15,797 nt of DNA from Deltaproteobacteria bacterium (GTDB lineage: Bacteria; Myxococcota; Myxococcia; Myxococcales; 40CM-4-68-19). Shown piece after piece: positions 1 through 6,962 of this stretch. The notes under the pieces are model-generated. The model saw only the letters and a list, made by a program, of their open reading frames with translations, was not told where the DNA came from and ran no database searches. Position 1 is the first letter of the stretch; each line of letters begins with the position of its first letter. The translations under genes were made by a program, and so were the position numbers. The stretch covers positions 1 to 15,797 of the forward strand of contig VBKQ01000015.1 of NCBI GenBank assembly GCA_005879505.1, given 5' to 3'.

Positions 1-992
1 GCGGCAGCGGTGGGCGACTGCGCGTCCACCACTTCCCGCACGATCTCGCACAGGTCGACCGGCTCGTCCTTCGGCTCGATGCCGCGCGCCTCCAGCCGCG
101 CCAGCGAGAGCAGGTCCTGCGTGAGCTGCTGCAGCTTGTCGGCGCCCTCGCGGATCCGCAGCGCGAAGCGCCGCGCGGTCTCCGGCTCGTCGGCGGCGCC
201 TTCGGTGAGCACCTCCGCGGATGCGCGAATGGCCGCCACCGGATTCTTCAGCTCGTGCGACACGTCGGCGACGAAGTTCTCCAGGGCGTGGCGCTCCTCC
301 AGCTCCCGCCGCATCGACTCGAGCGCGTGGGTGAGCGCGCGCACCTCGCGCCCTCGCGGCTCGGGCAGCGGCGCCTGCCGTTCCCCGGCGGCGACGCGCT
401 CCGCCGCCCGGGTGAGCCGCTCGATGGGGCCGGCCACCGCGCCTCCGATCAGCATCGCCAGCGCAGCCGAGGCGACGGCGAACATCAGAGCCAGCAGCGC
501 CACCTTGGGCGCCACGTCGCTCATCAGCTGAACCATCCCGAAGGTCGCCTTGCGGACGCGCACCCTCCCGCCGTTCGCCACCGGCGCCTCCGCGGAGACG
601 CGGGCCACGTCGAGGTGGGCCTCGCCGGACTCGAGGACGACGCGCCCTTCGCCGTCGAGCAGCGCCACGTCGGTATCGATGGCGCTGCGGGTGAACGCCT
701 GCAGGATGGGCCGCAGCGAATCCCCCGGAGTGCGCGCGGCCAGCTCGGCGATGGCGCGTGCCTCGTCTTCGGCGGCGCGGGTGGCGAAGAGCGAAGCGCG
801 CGCGGTGAACCGGTCGATGACGATCCCGGCGAACATGGCGGAGAGCAGCAGCGTGGTCGCGGCGAGAGGGATGAACACCTGAAGCCGCAGCGACAGACCC
901 GTGCGCCGCGCCTCGAGCAGGCGCACGATGGTGGCGCCCAGGCCGAGGAGGAAGAGCAGCGCGAGCGCGAGGAGGAGCTGCTGCCTACCCAT
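1..992 (-). CDS. Sensor histidine kinase (partial, C-terminus beyond window)
   Basis: This is a membrane sensor kinase expected to phosphorylate the response regulator encoded just upstream. My reading from the ATG at 992 gives 330 residues before the window edge. It has hydrophobic segments at about 5-23, 37-59 and 164-187. An extracytoplasmic sensor region of about 100 residues lies at 60-163, and a HAMP-like linker runs from about 188 to 234. A HisKA H-box follows with the motif VSHELKNP, whose phospho-acceptor is His246. The dimerisation helix continues, but the ATP-binding HATPase domain (N, G1 and G2 boxes) lies outside the window, so completeness cannot be judged. The start codon sits inside the end of the regulator gene with an 8-base overlap, which indicates translational coupling. 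The family is clear. The signal is unknown; the sensor region has a short VALLDGEGRVV-type strand pattern but no family I can name. Confidence 0.95.
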   Translation of the reverse strand, partial: MGRQQLLLALALLFLLGLGATIVRLLEARRTGLSLRLQVFIPLAATTLLLSAMFAGIVIDRFTARASLFATRAAEDEARAIAELAARTPGDSLRPILQAFTRSAIDTDVALLDGEGRVVLESGEAHLDVARVSAEAPVANGGRVRVRKATFGMVQLMSDVAPKVALLALMFAVASAALAMLIGGAVAGPIERLTRAAERVAAGERQAPLPEPRGREVRALTHALESMRRELEERHALENFVADVSHELKNPVAAIRASAEVLTEGAADEPETARRFALRIREGADKLQQLTQDLLSLARLEARGIEPKDEPVDLCEIVREVVDAQSPTAA

Positions 993-1662
993 CTTTGAGA
1001 CGGTATCCTACCCCGCGCACCGTCTCCAGCACGCGGGAATCGCCGCCCGCCTCCTCCAGCTTGCGGCGCAGCGCCTTGACGTGCACGTCGACGGTGCGAT
1101 CGCCCACCACCACGTCGGTGCCCCAGACCGCGTCGAGGATCTGGCTGCGCTCGAAGACCCTGCCCGGGCTGCGCAGGAAGAGCGCCAGCAGGTTGAACTC
1201 CGTCCGCGAGAGCCCGAGCTCGTGCTCTCCGACGGCCGCCTTGCGCGTTCGCGCATCCAGCGAGAGCTCGCCGGCGCGGAGCGGCTTCTCCTCCGGCTGC
1301 CCGCCCTTCGCCGCCCGCCGCAACACCGCCCGGACCCGGGCCGCGACCTCCCGCGGAGAGAAAGGCTTGAGCACGTAGTCGTCGGCGCCGATCTCGAGGC
1401 CGACCACCCGGTCCGTCTCCTCGTCGCGGCTGGTGAGGACGATCACCGGGACGTCGCTGCGCGCCCGCAGCGAGCGGAGGAACTCGAGCCCGTTCCCGTC
1501 GGGCAGCACCAGATCGAGGATGAGCAGATCGACGGCGCCGGCGAGCGCGCGCGCCTCCCGGAGAGTGGCCGCCTGCGAAACCTCGAACCCGTCCCGGCGG
1601 AGGGCGAAGGCGAGACTCTCGCGGATGGCGGGCTCGTCGTCGACGAGGAGGATGGCGGGCAT
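985..1662 (-). CDS. OmpR/PhoB-family response regulator
   Basis: This is a two-domain DNA-binding response regulator of 225 residues, the usual family length. The receiver (1-115) has the acidic pair D8/D9, phospho-acceptor D50 in LILDLVLPDG, T77 and K99 in the LKPF motif. The winged-helix effector (about 128-222) has the typical LSRTEFNLLALF start, a VDVHVKALRRKL recognition-helix region and the RGVGYRL wing. It probably acts with the kinase whose start it overlaps. The ATG lies 6 bases after the glycosyltransferase stop with no convincing Shine-Dalgarno, so translation is probably coupled to that upstream gene. It resembles PhoB- or CreB-type regulators in general, but no regulon can be assigned from sequence alone. 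Confidence 0.97.
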   Translation of the reverse strand: MPAILLVDDEPAIRESLAFALRRDGFEVSQAATLREARALAGAVDLLILDLVLPDGNGLEFLRSLRARSDVPVIVLTSRDEETDRVVGLEIGADDYVLKPFSPREVAARVRAVLRRAAKGGQPEEKPLRAGELSLDARTRKAAVGEHELGLSRTEFNLLALFLRSPGRVFERSQILDAVWGTDVVVGDRTVDVHVKALRRKLEEAGGDSRVLETVRGVGYRLKDG

Positions 1663-1668
1663 CGCGGT

Positions 1669-3717
1669 CTACGGAGGCGCGCCGAACGGGCCCGGCTTCT
1701 CCGGCTCCTTCAGCGGCCCGGGCATGGGCTGCTTCTCTTCCGGCTTCTCCAACAACGTAAGCACGAACTTGTTGTTGCGCGATTCGACGACGCGCAGTCG
1801 CGCATTGGCGCCGATGGCCCCGCGCAGCGCCGCCAGGCGGGCCTGCTCGACCAGCATCCACTTGCGGGCCCCCGGTCCGTTGAGGAAGTCCTGCAGCGTT
1901 GCCGCGGGGGCGGCCCGACCCACCTGCCGGACGGTGTTCCTGGAGTAGAACGTCTCTCCGCGCCAGTTCATCAGATATGCGCCGATGGGCTCGTCGGGCG
2001 TGCTCTGATGGTAGTACTCCCAGAACAGATCTCGCTGCGTCCAGTGCGGCGAAAGCCGGCGCCAGTGGAACCAACCGCAGAAGACGGCGAAGGCGAGCGC
2101 CACCGAGATCAGCGACCAGACCGCGACGTTGCGGTCCTGGGGCGCTTCGTCGGCCGTCAGCGGAGCGCCCCGCAAGCGTTCCCGGAAGGCCGCGCGCAGT
2201 GCCGCGCGGCGCTCGCGGGATCGCAGGGAGCGCAAGAGGCGCCAGAGCTGGGCAATGCGATCGAACAGCCAGGGCGAGAGGGCTATGGCAGCGCCGGCGT
2301 AGAACATCACAGTGAAGATCTGGCGCGGGTCGGTCTCCTTGTCCGGATAGGGCCTGTCGTAGTTGTAGACGAACATGTCGGTGAGGTGCTTGGGCGTCAT
2401 CGCCAGATCGTGCGCGACCAGCGCATAGAGGAGCCCGCCGGCGAACATCGCGCCCGCGTTGGCGCGCAGCCCCTCGGAAAGGAGTTGCTCGAGCCACAGG
2501 GCGCAGAAGAAGAGCAGCGGCGCGAGCACGGGGAGCGCGTAATGATGGAATTTGGTGGCAGAGAAGGCGAAGACGGCGAATCCGATCAGGAACCAGAGGA
2601 GCAGGAACAGCATCGCGCGCTCGCGCGGGGTCTGGGGTCGGATGCGCACGCGCGCAAGCACGGTCGCGGCGCCGGGAAAAGCGAACACCCAGGGGAAGCA
2701 ATCGAAGCCGATCTGCTCGACGAAATAGGTGAACGTGCCGCCCGGCGTGGTGGTGTGAACGCCGAACGCCAGCCGCCTGAAATGATCGTGGATGATGAAG
2801 CGCTCGAAGAACGTCTTGCCTTCGTCGTCGCGGCCGTCGAACGCGAACATCGTGCCGTACCAGGGGGCGCAGATGACGAGCACGATCAGTGCCCCGGCTG
2901 CGAGATGCAGGCGGCGGAGCCGATGCCACTCTCCGGTGATGACGCAGTAGAGCAGCGCCACTGCGCCCGGCAGCGCGAAGCCGAGCAGGCCCTTGGAGAG
3001 AGTGGCGAAGCCTACGAAACAGTAGAAGGCCGCCGCCCAGCCTTCGCGCGGCAGCGCCACTGCTCTACCGGGCGAGGCCTGCTCGTCGCCGTCTTCGAGC
3101 ATCACGATCATCAAGCAGGCCATGGCGGCTTCGAGCAGCCCGACGAAGATCGGGTCCGGCACCGCCTGGCGCGCGAGGAACACGAAGAGAGGGCTGGTGA
3201 GGACGGCGACGGTCCCAATCACGGCGCTGCGGCGGCTCAGCAGCCGATTCGCCATGATGAAGAGCAGCACCGCCCCCATCGCGGTGATGACGGCATACGG
3301 CAGCCGGGCGCCCCACTCGGTGAATACGCCGGTCCAACGATCGAGGCCGTTCGTGTTGACGGCCAGCATCCCGGCCGCCATCAGCCAGAGATCGAGCGCG
3401 GGCTTGGAGAAGAACCAAGTGGACTCCCACCAAGGGTGGAGGTAATCGCCGCGGGCGATCATCTCGCGCGCGACCTCGCCGTAATGCGGCTCCCATGGGT
3501 CCCAGAATCCGGTCGCCCCTAGCCAGGGAAGGTAGAGGAGCGCCGCGAGCGCGCAGAAACCGATGGTCAATCGCCGCTCCGCGCTCAGGGGGCCGAGCCA
3601 GCGAAGCCAGGAGACTTCGCGCACGAAGGCGGGAACCGTGTCTCCCCAGTCGGTGGCGGACTGCGATTCGACGACGTTCTTCTGGATGCGCGCCATCGCG
3701 TCACGCGGCCGTAACAT
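1669..3717 (-). CDS. ArnT/PMT-like (GT-C fold) membrane glycosyltransferase
   Basis: This is a polytopic membrane protein of 682 residues of the dolichyl-phosphate-mannose mannosyltransferase / ArnT group, which moves sugars from polyprenyl-phosphate carriers to lipid or protein acceptors on the outer face of the inner membrane. Evidence is the acidic loop motif after the first membrane helix (FWDPWEPHYGE, about 72-81, with D73, E76 and E81), roughly ten hydrophobic segments between 51 and 550, and the conserved TKFHHYALP segment near 389-397. It is longer than typical ArnT (about 550), with an extra soluble region after 560 and a proline-rich tail. An alternative ATG is seven codons downstream (3696); neither has a clear ribosome site. 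It is the first gene of a tight run with a regulator and kinase, suggesting a role in envelope modification. The donor sugar and acceptor are not predictable. Confidence 0.9.
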   Translation of the reverse strand: MLRPRDAMARIQKNVVESQSATDWGDTVPAFVREVSWLRWLGPLSAERRLTIGFCALAALLYLPWLGATGFWDPWEPHYGEVAREMIARGDYLHPWWESTWFFSKPALDLWLMAAGMLAVNTNGLDRWTGVFTEWGARLPYAVITAMGAVLLFIMANRLLSRRSAVIGTVAVLTSPLFVFLARQAVPDPIFVGLLEAAMACLMIVMLEDGDEQASPGRAVALPREGWAAAFYCFVGFATLSKGLLGFALPGAVALLYCVITGEWHRLRRLHLAAGALIVLVICAPWYGTMFAFDGRDDEGKTFFERFIIHDHFRRLAFGVHTTTPGGTFTYFVEQIGFDCFPWVFAFPGAATVLARVRIRPQTPRERAMLFLLLWFLIGFAVFAFSATKFHHYALPVLAPLLFFCALWLEQLLSEGLRANAGAMFAGGLLYALVAHDLAMTPKHLTDMFVYNYDRPYPDKETDPRQIFTVMFYAGAAIALSPWLFDRIAQLWRLLRSLRSRERRAALRAAFRERLRGAPLTADEAPQDRNVAVWSLISVALAFAVFCGWFHWRRLSPHWTQRDLFWEYYHQSTPDEPIGAYLMNWRGETFYSRNTVRQVGRAAPAATLQDFLNGPGARKWMLVEQARLAALRGAIGANARLRVVESRNNKFVLTLLEKPEEKQPMPGPLKEPEKPGPFGAPP

Positions 3718-3735
3718 GCACGGCTGCGAGCGGCA

Positions 3736-3786
3736 AGCCTCTAGTCGCGGCCGCCGAAGGCGGCTTAGTGACTACTGCTTGAGGCT
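3736..3786. repeat. Three-tier imperfect inverted repeat (hairpin) between rhomboid and glycosyltransferase genes
   Basis: Nested complementary arms are visible. The outer stem is AGCCTC (3736-3741) with GAGGCT (3781-3786). The middle stem is TAGTC (3742-3746) with GACTA (3770-3774). The inner stem is GCCGCC (3750-3755) with GGCGGC (3759-3764) closed by a GAA loop. The two outer stems abut on the left arm, and there is a six-base bulge on the right. No T-run follows on either strand, so it does not look like a classical intrinsic terminator. It lies in the 87-base gap, where on the minus strand it would form in the leader of the glycosyltransferase mRNA. The arms are read directly; any function is inferred. 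Confidence 0.7.
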
Positions 3787-3804
3787 GTACAAGTGAGGAG
3801 TGTT

Positions 3805-5031
3805 CTAGCGTTTGCCTGGCCAGGAGACCGTCGCCGCCATCCGCTCGATCAGCGTCGCGCTGCCGCCGGGCGGCTGGAGCACGACGAGGGTGACGGGCGC
3901 GGGATCGCGCGAGATGCAGGCCGCGCTCACCTTCGCCTGTCCATCCTCCCCTTCGATCAACCCGTCGACGCGCGCGGCTCGGGCGGCTCCGCGAACAGGC
4001 GACGCCTCGCCCAGGTGCACCTTCTTGAACCGGCCGATGTCCGCGAGCCGCCACAGGTCGCCCTCCACGGCGCTGCGCACGAGCCGCTCGCATGTGCAGA
4101 CATGTCCGCGGCAGGGCCCCTCCTGGATCACGGTGGCCGAGCTGCGGAAGGCGCCGGTCAGGCCGTTGGAGTACGAGACGGAGCTGGGAGAGCTGGCAGC
4201 GCGCCGCCATCCGAGCGGCATCTTCACCTCCACCGCAGCGGGGCCTTGGCGGAACTGGCCCAGCGCCGGAAGCGCCGGCGCCGCCACCACGCCGAGCGAG
4301 AGGGTACCGATGAGGGCCCCTGCCGCCGCCGCCAATCTGCGGGCCGCGGCTTCACCCGGCCAGCGGCGCGGGGTCAGGAAGCAGCCGAGAAGAGCGCCGG
4401 TGAACAGACCTCCACCATGACCCCAGTTGTCCACGCCGGCGGAGCCCAGGCCCGCGGCGAACAGCGCCAGAAGCCAGGGCACGATCCGCAGGCCGAAGTA
4501 GGACCGCAGCGTTCCGCGAACGCCGCGCCGCCAGCCGAACGTGACGGAGGCGCCGAGCACGCCGAAGGCCATTCCGGAGGCGCCAAGCGAGATCGAGTCG
4601 GCGCCGATGGCGGAGACCAACGTCGTTCCCAGAGCGGTGAAGATGAGCAGCGCCAGGTAATCGGCCGGCCGCACCGCGCGCTCGAGAGCGCCGCCGACGT
4701 TCCAGAGCGCGAAAGCGTTGAAGGCGAGGTGCAGCGGATCCTTGTGCAAAAGATTCGCGGCGAACAGACGCCAGGTCTCTCCGCGGTCGAGGATCAGCGG
4801 GGTCGCCCTGGCGCCGTACAGCAGCAGCGAGTGAAGCCCGACGCTCGATCGCAGCCCTGCCGCGGCGAAGAGGACGCAGGCGGTGGCGAGGAGGAGGCCG
4901 ATTGTCACCCACGGAACACCGGTGATGGCGAACGCCTCGGGCGCGGCCGGGCGCAAAGCGGCCGGATCGGCCGCCGGTTGTGGAAAAGTGGCTTCTTCCG
5001 TCCACGCCGCCATTTGCTCTAGGATGCTCAC
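3805..5031 (-). CDS. Rhomboid-family intramembrane serine protease with C-terminal extracytoplasmic domain
   Basis: This is an intramembrane protease of 408 residues expected to cleave membrane-anchored substrates. Hydrophobic segments lie at about 41-59, 97-116, 123-141, 152-168, 182-199 and 204-221, the six-helix rhomboid core. Catalytic Ser152 sits in LGASGMAFG and catalytic His205 in DNWGHGGG. The HLAFN motif (H101, N105) contributes the oxyanion-side residues, and ETWRLFAANLLH is the typical L1/TM2 lead-in. A seventh hydrophobic segment (232-252) would place residues 255-408 in the periplasm. That tail is unrecognised and has Cys307, Cys312, Cys314 and Cys372. The start is GTG at 5031; an ATG six codons later (5013) is equally possible because neither has a good Shine-Dalgarno. 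The gene is divergent from the first FHA gene, with 44 bases between the starts. Confidence 0.93.
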   Translation of the reverse strand: MSILEQMAAWTEEATFPQPAADPAALRPAAPEAFAITGVPWVTIGLLLATACVLFAAAGLRSSVGLHSLLLYGARATPLILDRGETWRLFAANLLHKDPLHLAFNAFALWNVGGALERAVRPADYLALLIFTALGTTLVSAIGADSISLGASGMAFGVLGASVTFGWRRGVRGTLRSYFGLRIVPWLLALFAAGLGSAGVDNWGHGGGLFTGALLGCFLTPRRWPGEAAARRLAAAAGALIGTLSLGVVAAPALPALGQFRQGPAAVEVKMPLGWRRAASSPSSVSYSNGLTGAFRSSATVIQEGPCRGHVCTCERLVRSAVEGDLWRLADIGRFKKVHLGEASPVRGAARAARVDGLIEGEDGQAKVSAACISRDPAPVTLVVLQPPGGSATLIERMAATVSWPGKR

Positions 5032-5033
5032 GA

Positions 5034-5054
5034 GGGGCCGAGGCGGCAGGCCCC
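5034..5054. repeat. Short GGGGCC/GGCCCC inverted repeat in the divergent leader
   Basis: Perfect six-base arms GGGGCC (5034-5039) and GGCCCC (5049-5054) flank a nine-base spacer in the 44-base gap between the divergent rhomboid and FHA starts. It ends ahead of the GAGGAG ribosome site. It could be an operator or an mRNA hairpin, but in such GC-rich DNA arms of this length arise easily by chance. Confidence 0.3.
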
Positions 5055-5075
5055 CGCCCGGTTCCGAGGAGCGAG

Positions 5076-6902
5076 ATGAAGCTCATCATCGAGGACGACG
5101 AGGGTCGAAAGACCGTCGTCCAGCTGGTTCGCGACGAGATCACGATCGGGCGACAGGACGGAAACACGATTCGCCTGACGGAACGGAATGTTTCGCGCCG
5201 ACACGCCCGCCTGGTCAAGGAGAACGGGAACGTCCTGATCGAGGATCTGGGGTCGTACAACGGCGTCCGGGTGAACGGCGAGAAGATCACCGGCCGCACG
5301 CGGATCAAGGAAGGCGATCTGGTCGAGATCGGCGACTACGATCTGGGGATCCAGGGAAAGATCGACGCGCCCGCGATGACGCCTGCGGTCGGATCCCCGC
5401 GGCCCCCGACGATACCTCCGGGCGCGGTGAAGGCGGCGCGTCCGGCCACCTTCCCGCCCCAGCACGTGACCAGCCCCGCTCTAGCCATCCAGGAGCCGAT
5501 GGAGAAGACGGTGCCGCGGGCGGACAAGCCTGCACCGCCCATCATGACTCCCAATCCGTCCGCGGGAGGCGCCACGGCGATCATCCGGGTGTCCGATATC
5601 AACAAGGCCGCGCCGCAGGTGGAAGTCCGCGATCTCGAGCGGTCGCAAATGCCGCGGCTGGTCGGGCTCGCCGGACCGTTCCGCGGCAAAGAGCTCTACC
5701 TCATGCGCACCGAGGTGAAGTTCGGGCGCACCGACGAGAACGACATCGTCGCGGATCACCAGTCCGTTTCGCGCGCCCACGCCCGATTCGTGCTCGACGA
5801 AGGGCAGTGGAAGGTCATCGACAACGAGAGCGCGAATGGCGTGCGCGTGAACGGGGACGCATACGCGATCTCCAGTCTGAAGCCCGGTGACGTCGTCGAG
5901 CTGGGGCACCTCAAGTTCCGCTTCTGCGGGCCGGGCGAGAAATTCTCGCCGCCGCCGGAGAAAGGCGAGGACGGCGCGCAGAAGAGCGGCCTGAAGCCGA
6001 CCACCGCGGAGTTGATCGCGGCAGCTCAAGGGCGGCAGGCGTCCGCTCCGGCGGCAAAGAAACCGGGCGCCGCGAAAATCGCCGCGATCGCCATCGCGGT
6101 GGTGGCGGTGAGCGGAGCCGCAACGTTCTTCGCCACCCGTTCGCGCAAGCCGGCAAGGCCCGAAGATGCCACCGGCGAGGATGCGGTGAAGGCTGCCGAC
6201 GCGCTGTTCAAGCAGCACAAGTATCTCGCCGCCATGGAGATGTACGAGAAGGCGGGCAATAGCCCGGCGCCGAATCGGAAGAAAGCGGCCGAGGAGGCGC
6301 AGGGCGAGGAGGCGTACAACTCGCTGCGCGGGGCCGTCGCGGCGGACGACGGAGACAAGGCGCGCAGTCTCTTCGATCGGTGCGCCGCCGATTCGACCTA
6401 CTGGTGCCGGCAGGCACAGGAGCAGGGCGACCAGGTGAGATCCGCCTACGCGAAGAAGCACCTCGCCGCGGCGAGCGCCTTCAAGTCGGCGGGGAAGCTC
6501 GACGGCTGCCTGACCGAGGCGAGCAACGTCCTCGCCTTCGACGCAGCCAATGTGCAAGCGCAGGCGCTGCAGTCGGAATGCCGCCCGAAGGAGACGGCGA
6601 AGGCGGAAGCGGCACGCGAAGAGGGAGCAGCTCCGAAGGAGCGCGAGACCAAAGCGGCCCGGCTGGCGCAGTCTTCGTCGAACAAGCTGGTCGGGCGCGA
6701 TTTCGCCGGCGCGGTGAAGGATGCGCAGGCCGCGCTGGCACGAACGCCGAAGGACAAGAACACGCTGATGCTCGCGTATCGCAGCCTCGGCTACGGGTAC
6801 GCGTATCTGAACGACAAGGACAACGCGGTGAAGTGGCTGGAGAAATATCTGCCCTACTGCAGCAACGACTGCGACCAGGTCCACACCTTCATCGGGAAGT
6901 GA
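5076..6902 (+). CDS. Double-FHA membrane protein with TPR-like C-terminus (paralogue 1)
   Basis: This 608-residue protein has two forkhead-associated domains, which bind phosphothreonine peptides. FHA-1 (about 1-90) has G25-R26, S40/R41, H43 and N62-G63. FHA-2 (about 195-285) has G217-R218, S232/R233, H235 and N254-G255. Between them lies a Pro/Ala-rich linker of about 100 residues. A single membrane helix at 335-354 is flanked by basic residues. The C-terminal 250 residues are helical, with TPR-like repeats ending in an EKYLPYCSND segment, and carry several cysteines. The FHA domains are probably cytoplasmic and the tail periplasmic. The frame stays open further upstream, but ATG 5076 is chosen because GAGGAG precedes it and the N-terminus MKLIIEDDEGRKTVV is identical to that of the next gene. 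Probably co-transcribed with the next two genes. The binding partner is unknown, and no Ser/Thr kinase is nearby. Confidence 0.93.
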   Translation: MKLIIEDDEGRKTVVQLVRDEITIGRQDGNTIRLTERNVSRRHARLVKENGNVLIEDLGSYNGVRVNGEKITGRTRIKEGDLVEIGDYDLGIQGKIDAPAMTPAVGSPRPPTIPPGAVKAARPATFPPQHVTSPALAIQEPMEKTVPRADKPAPPIMTPNPSAGGATAIIRVSDINKAAPQVEVRDLERSQMPRLVGLAGPFRGKELYLMRTEVKFGRTDENDIVADHQSVSRAHARFVLDEGQWKVIDNESANGVRVNGDAYAISSLKPGDVVELGHLKFRFCGPGEKFSPPPEKGEDGAQKSGLKPTTAELIAAAQGRQASAPAAKKPGAAKIAAIAIAVVAVSGAATFFATRSRKPARPEDATGEDAVKAADALFKQHKYLAAMEMYEKAGNSPAPNRKKAAEEAQGEEAYNSLRGAVAADDGDKARSLFDRCAADSTYWCRQAQEQGDQVRSAYAKKHLAAASAFKSAGKLDGCLTEASNVLAFDAANVQAQALQSECRPKETAKAEAAREEGAAPKERETKAARLAQSSSNKLVGRDFAGAVKDAQAALARTPKDKNTLMLAYRSLGYGYAYLNDKDNAVKWLEKYLPYCSNDCDQVHTFIGK

Positions 6903-6905
6903 TGC

Positions 6906-6935
6906 TTGGGCGGGTCCTCGGGGTTGCGGTAGATT
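6906..6935 (+). promoter_or_regulatory. Possible promoter upstream of FHA paralogue 2
   Basis: A TTGGGC element (6906-6911), an 18-base spacer and TAGATT (6930-6935) resemble a weak sigma-70-type promoter within the 60-base gap before the second FHA gene. The bases around the -10-like element, GTAGATTC, recur ahead of the REC-XRE gene. The -35 match is only three of six, so this is tentative. Confidence 0.3.
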
Positions 6936-6962
6936 CTCCCACCGCATCCCGTGGAGTCGTTG

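Noticed and set aside
524..3522. Very long open frames antisense to or out of frame with the glycosyltransferase and response regulator genes, on both strands.
   Set aside because: They show no domain motifs, have low-complexity Arg/Ala/Pro composition, and overlap clear genes; long spurious frames are expected in GC-rich DNA.
4980..5075. Upstream in-frame extension of FHA paralogue 1 (32 residues starting MEKWLL).
   Set aside because: It overlaps the rhomboid start, and the downstream ATG has a ribosome site and an N-terminus identical to paralogue 2.
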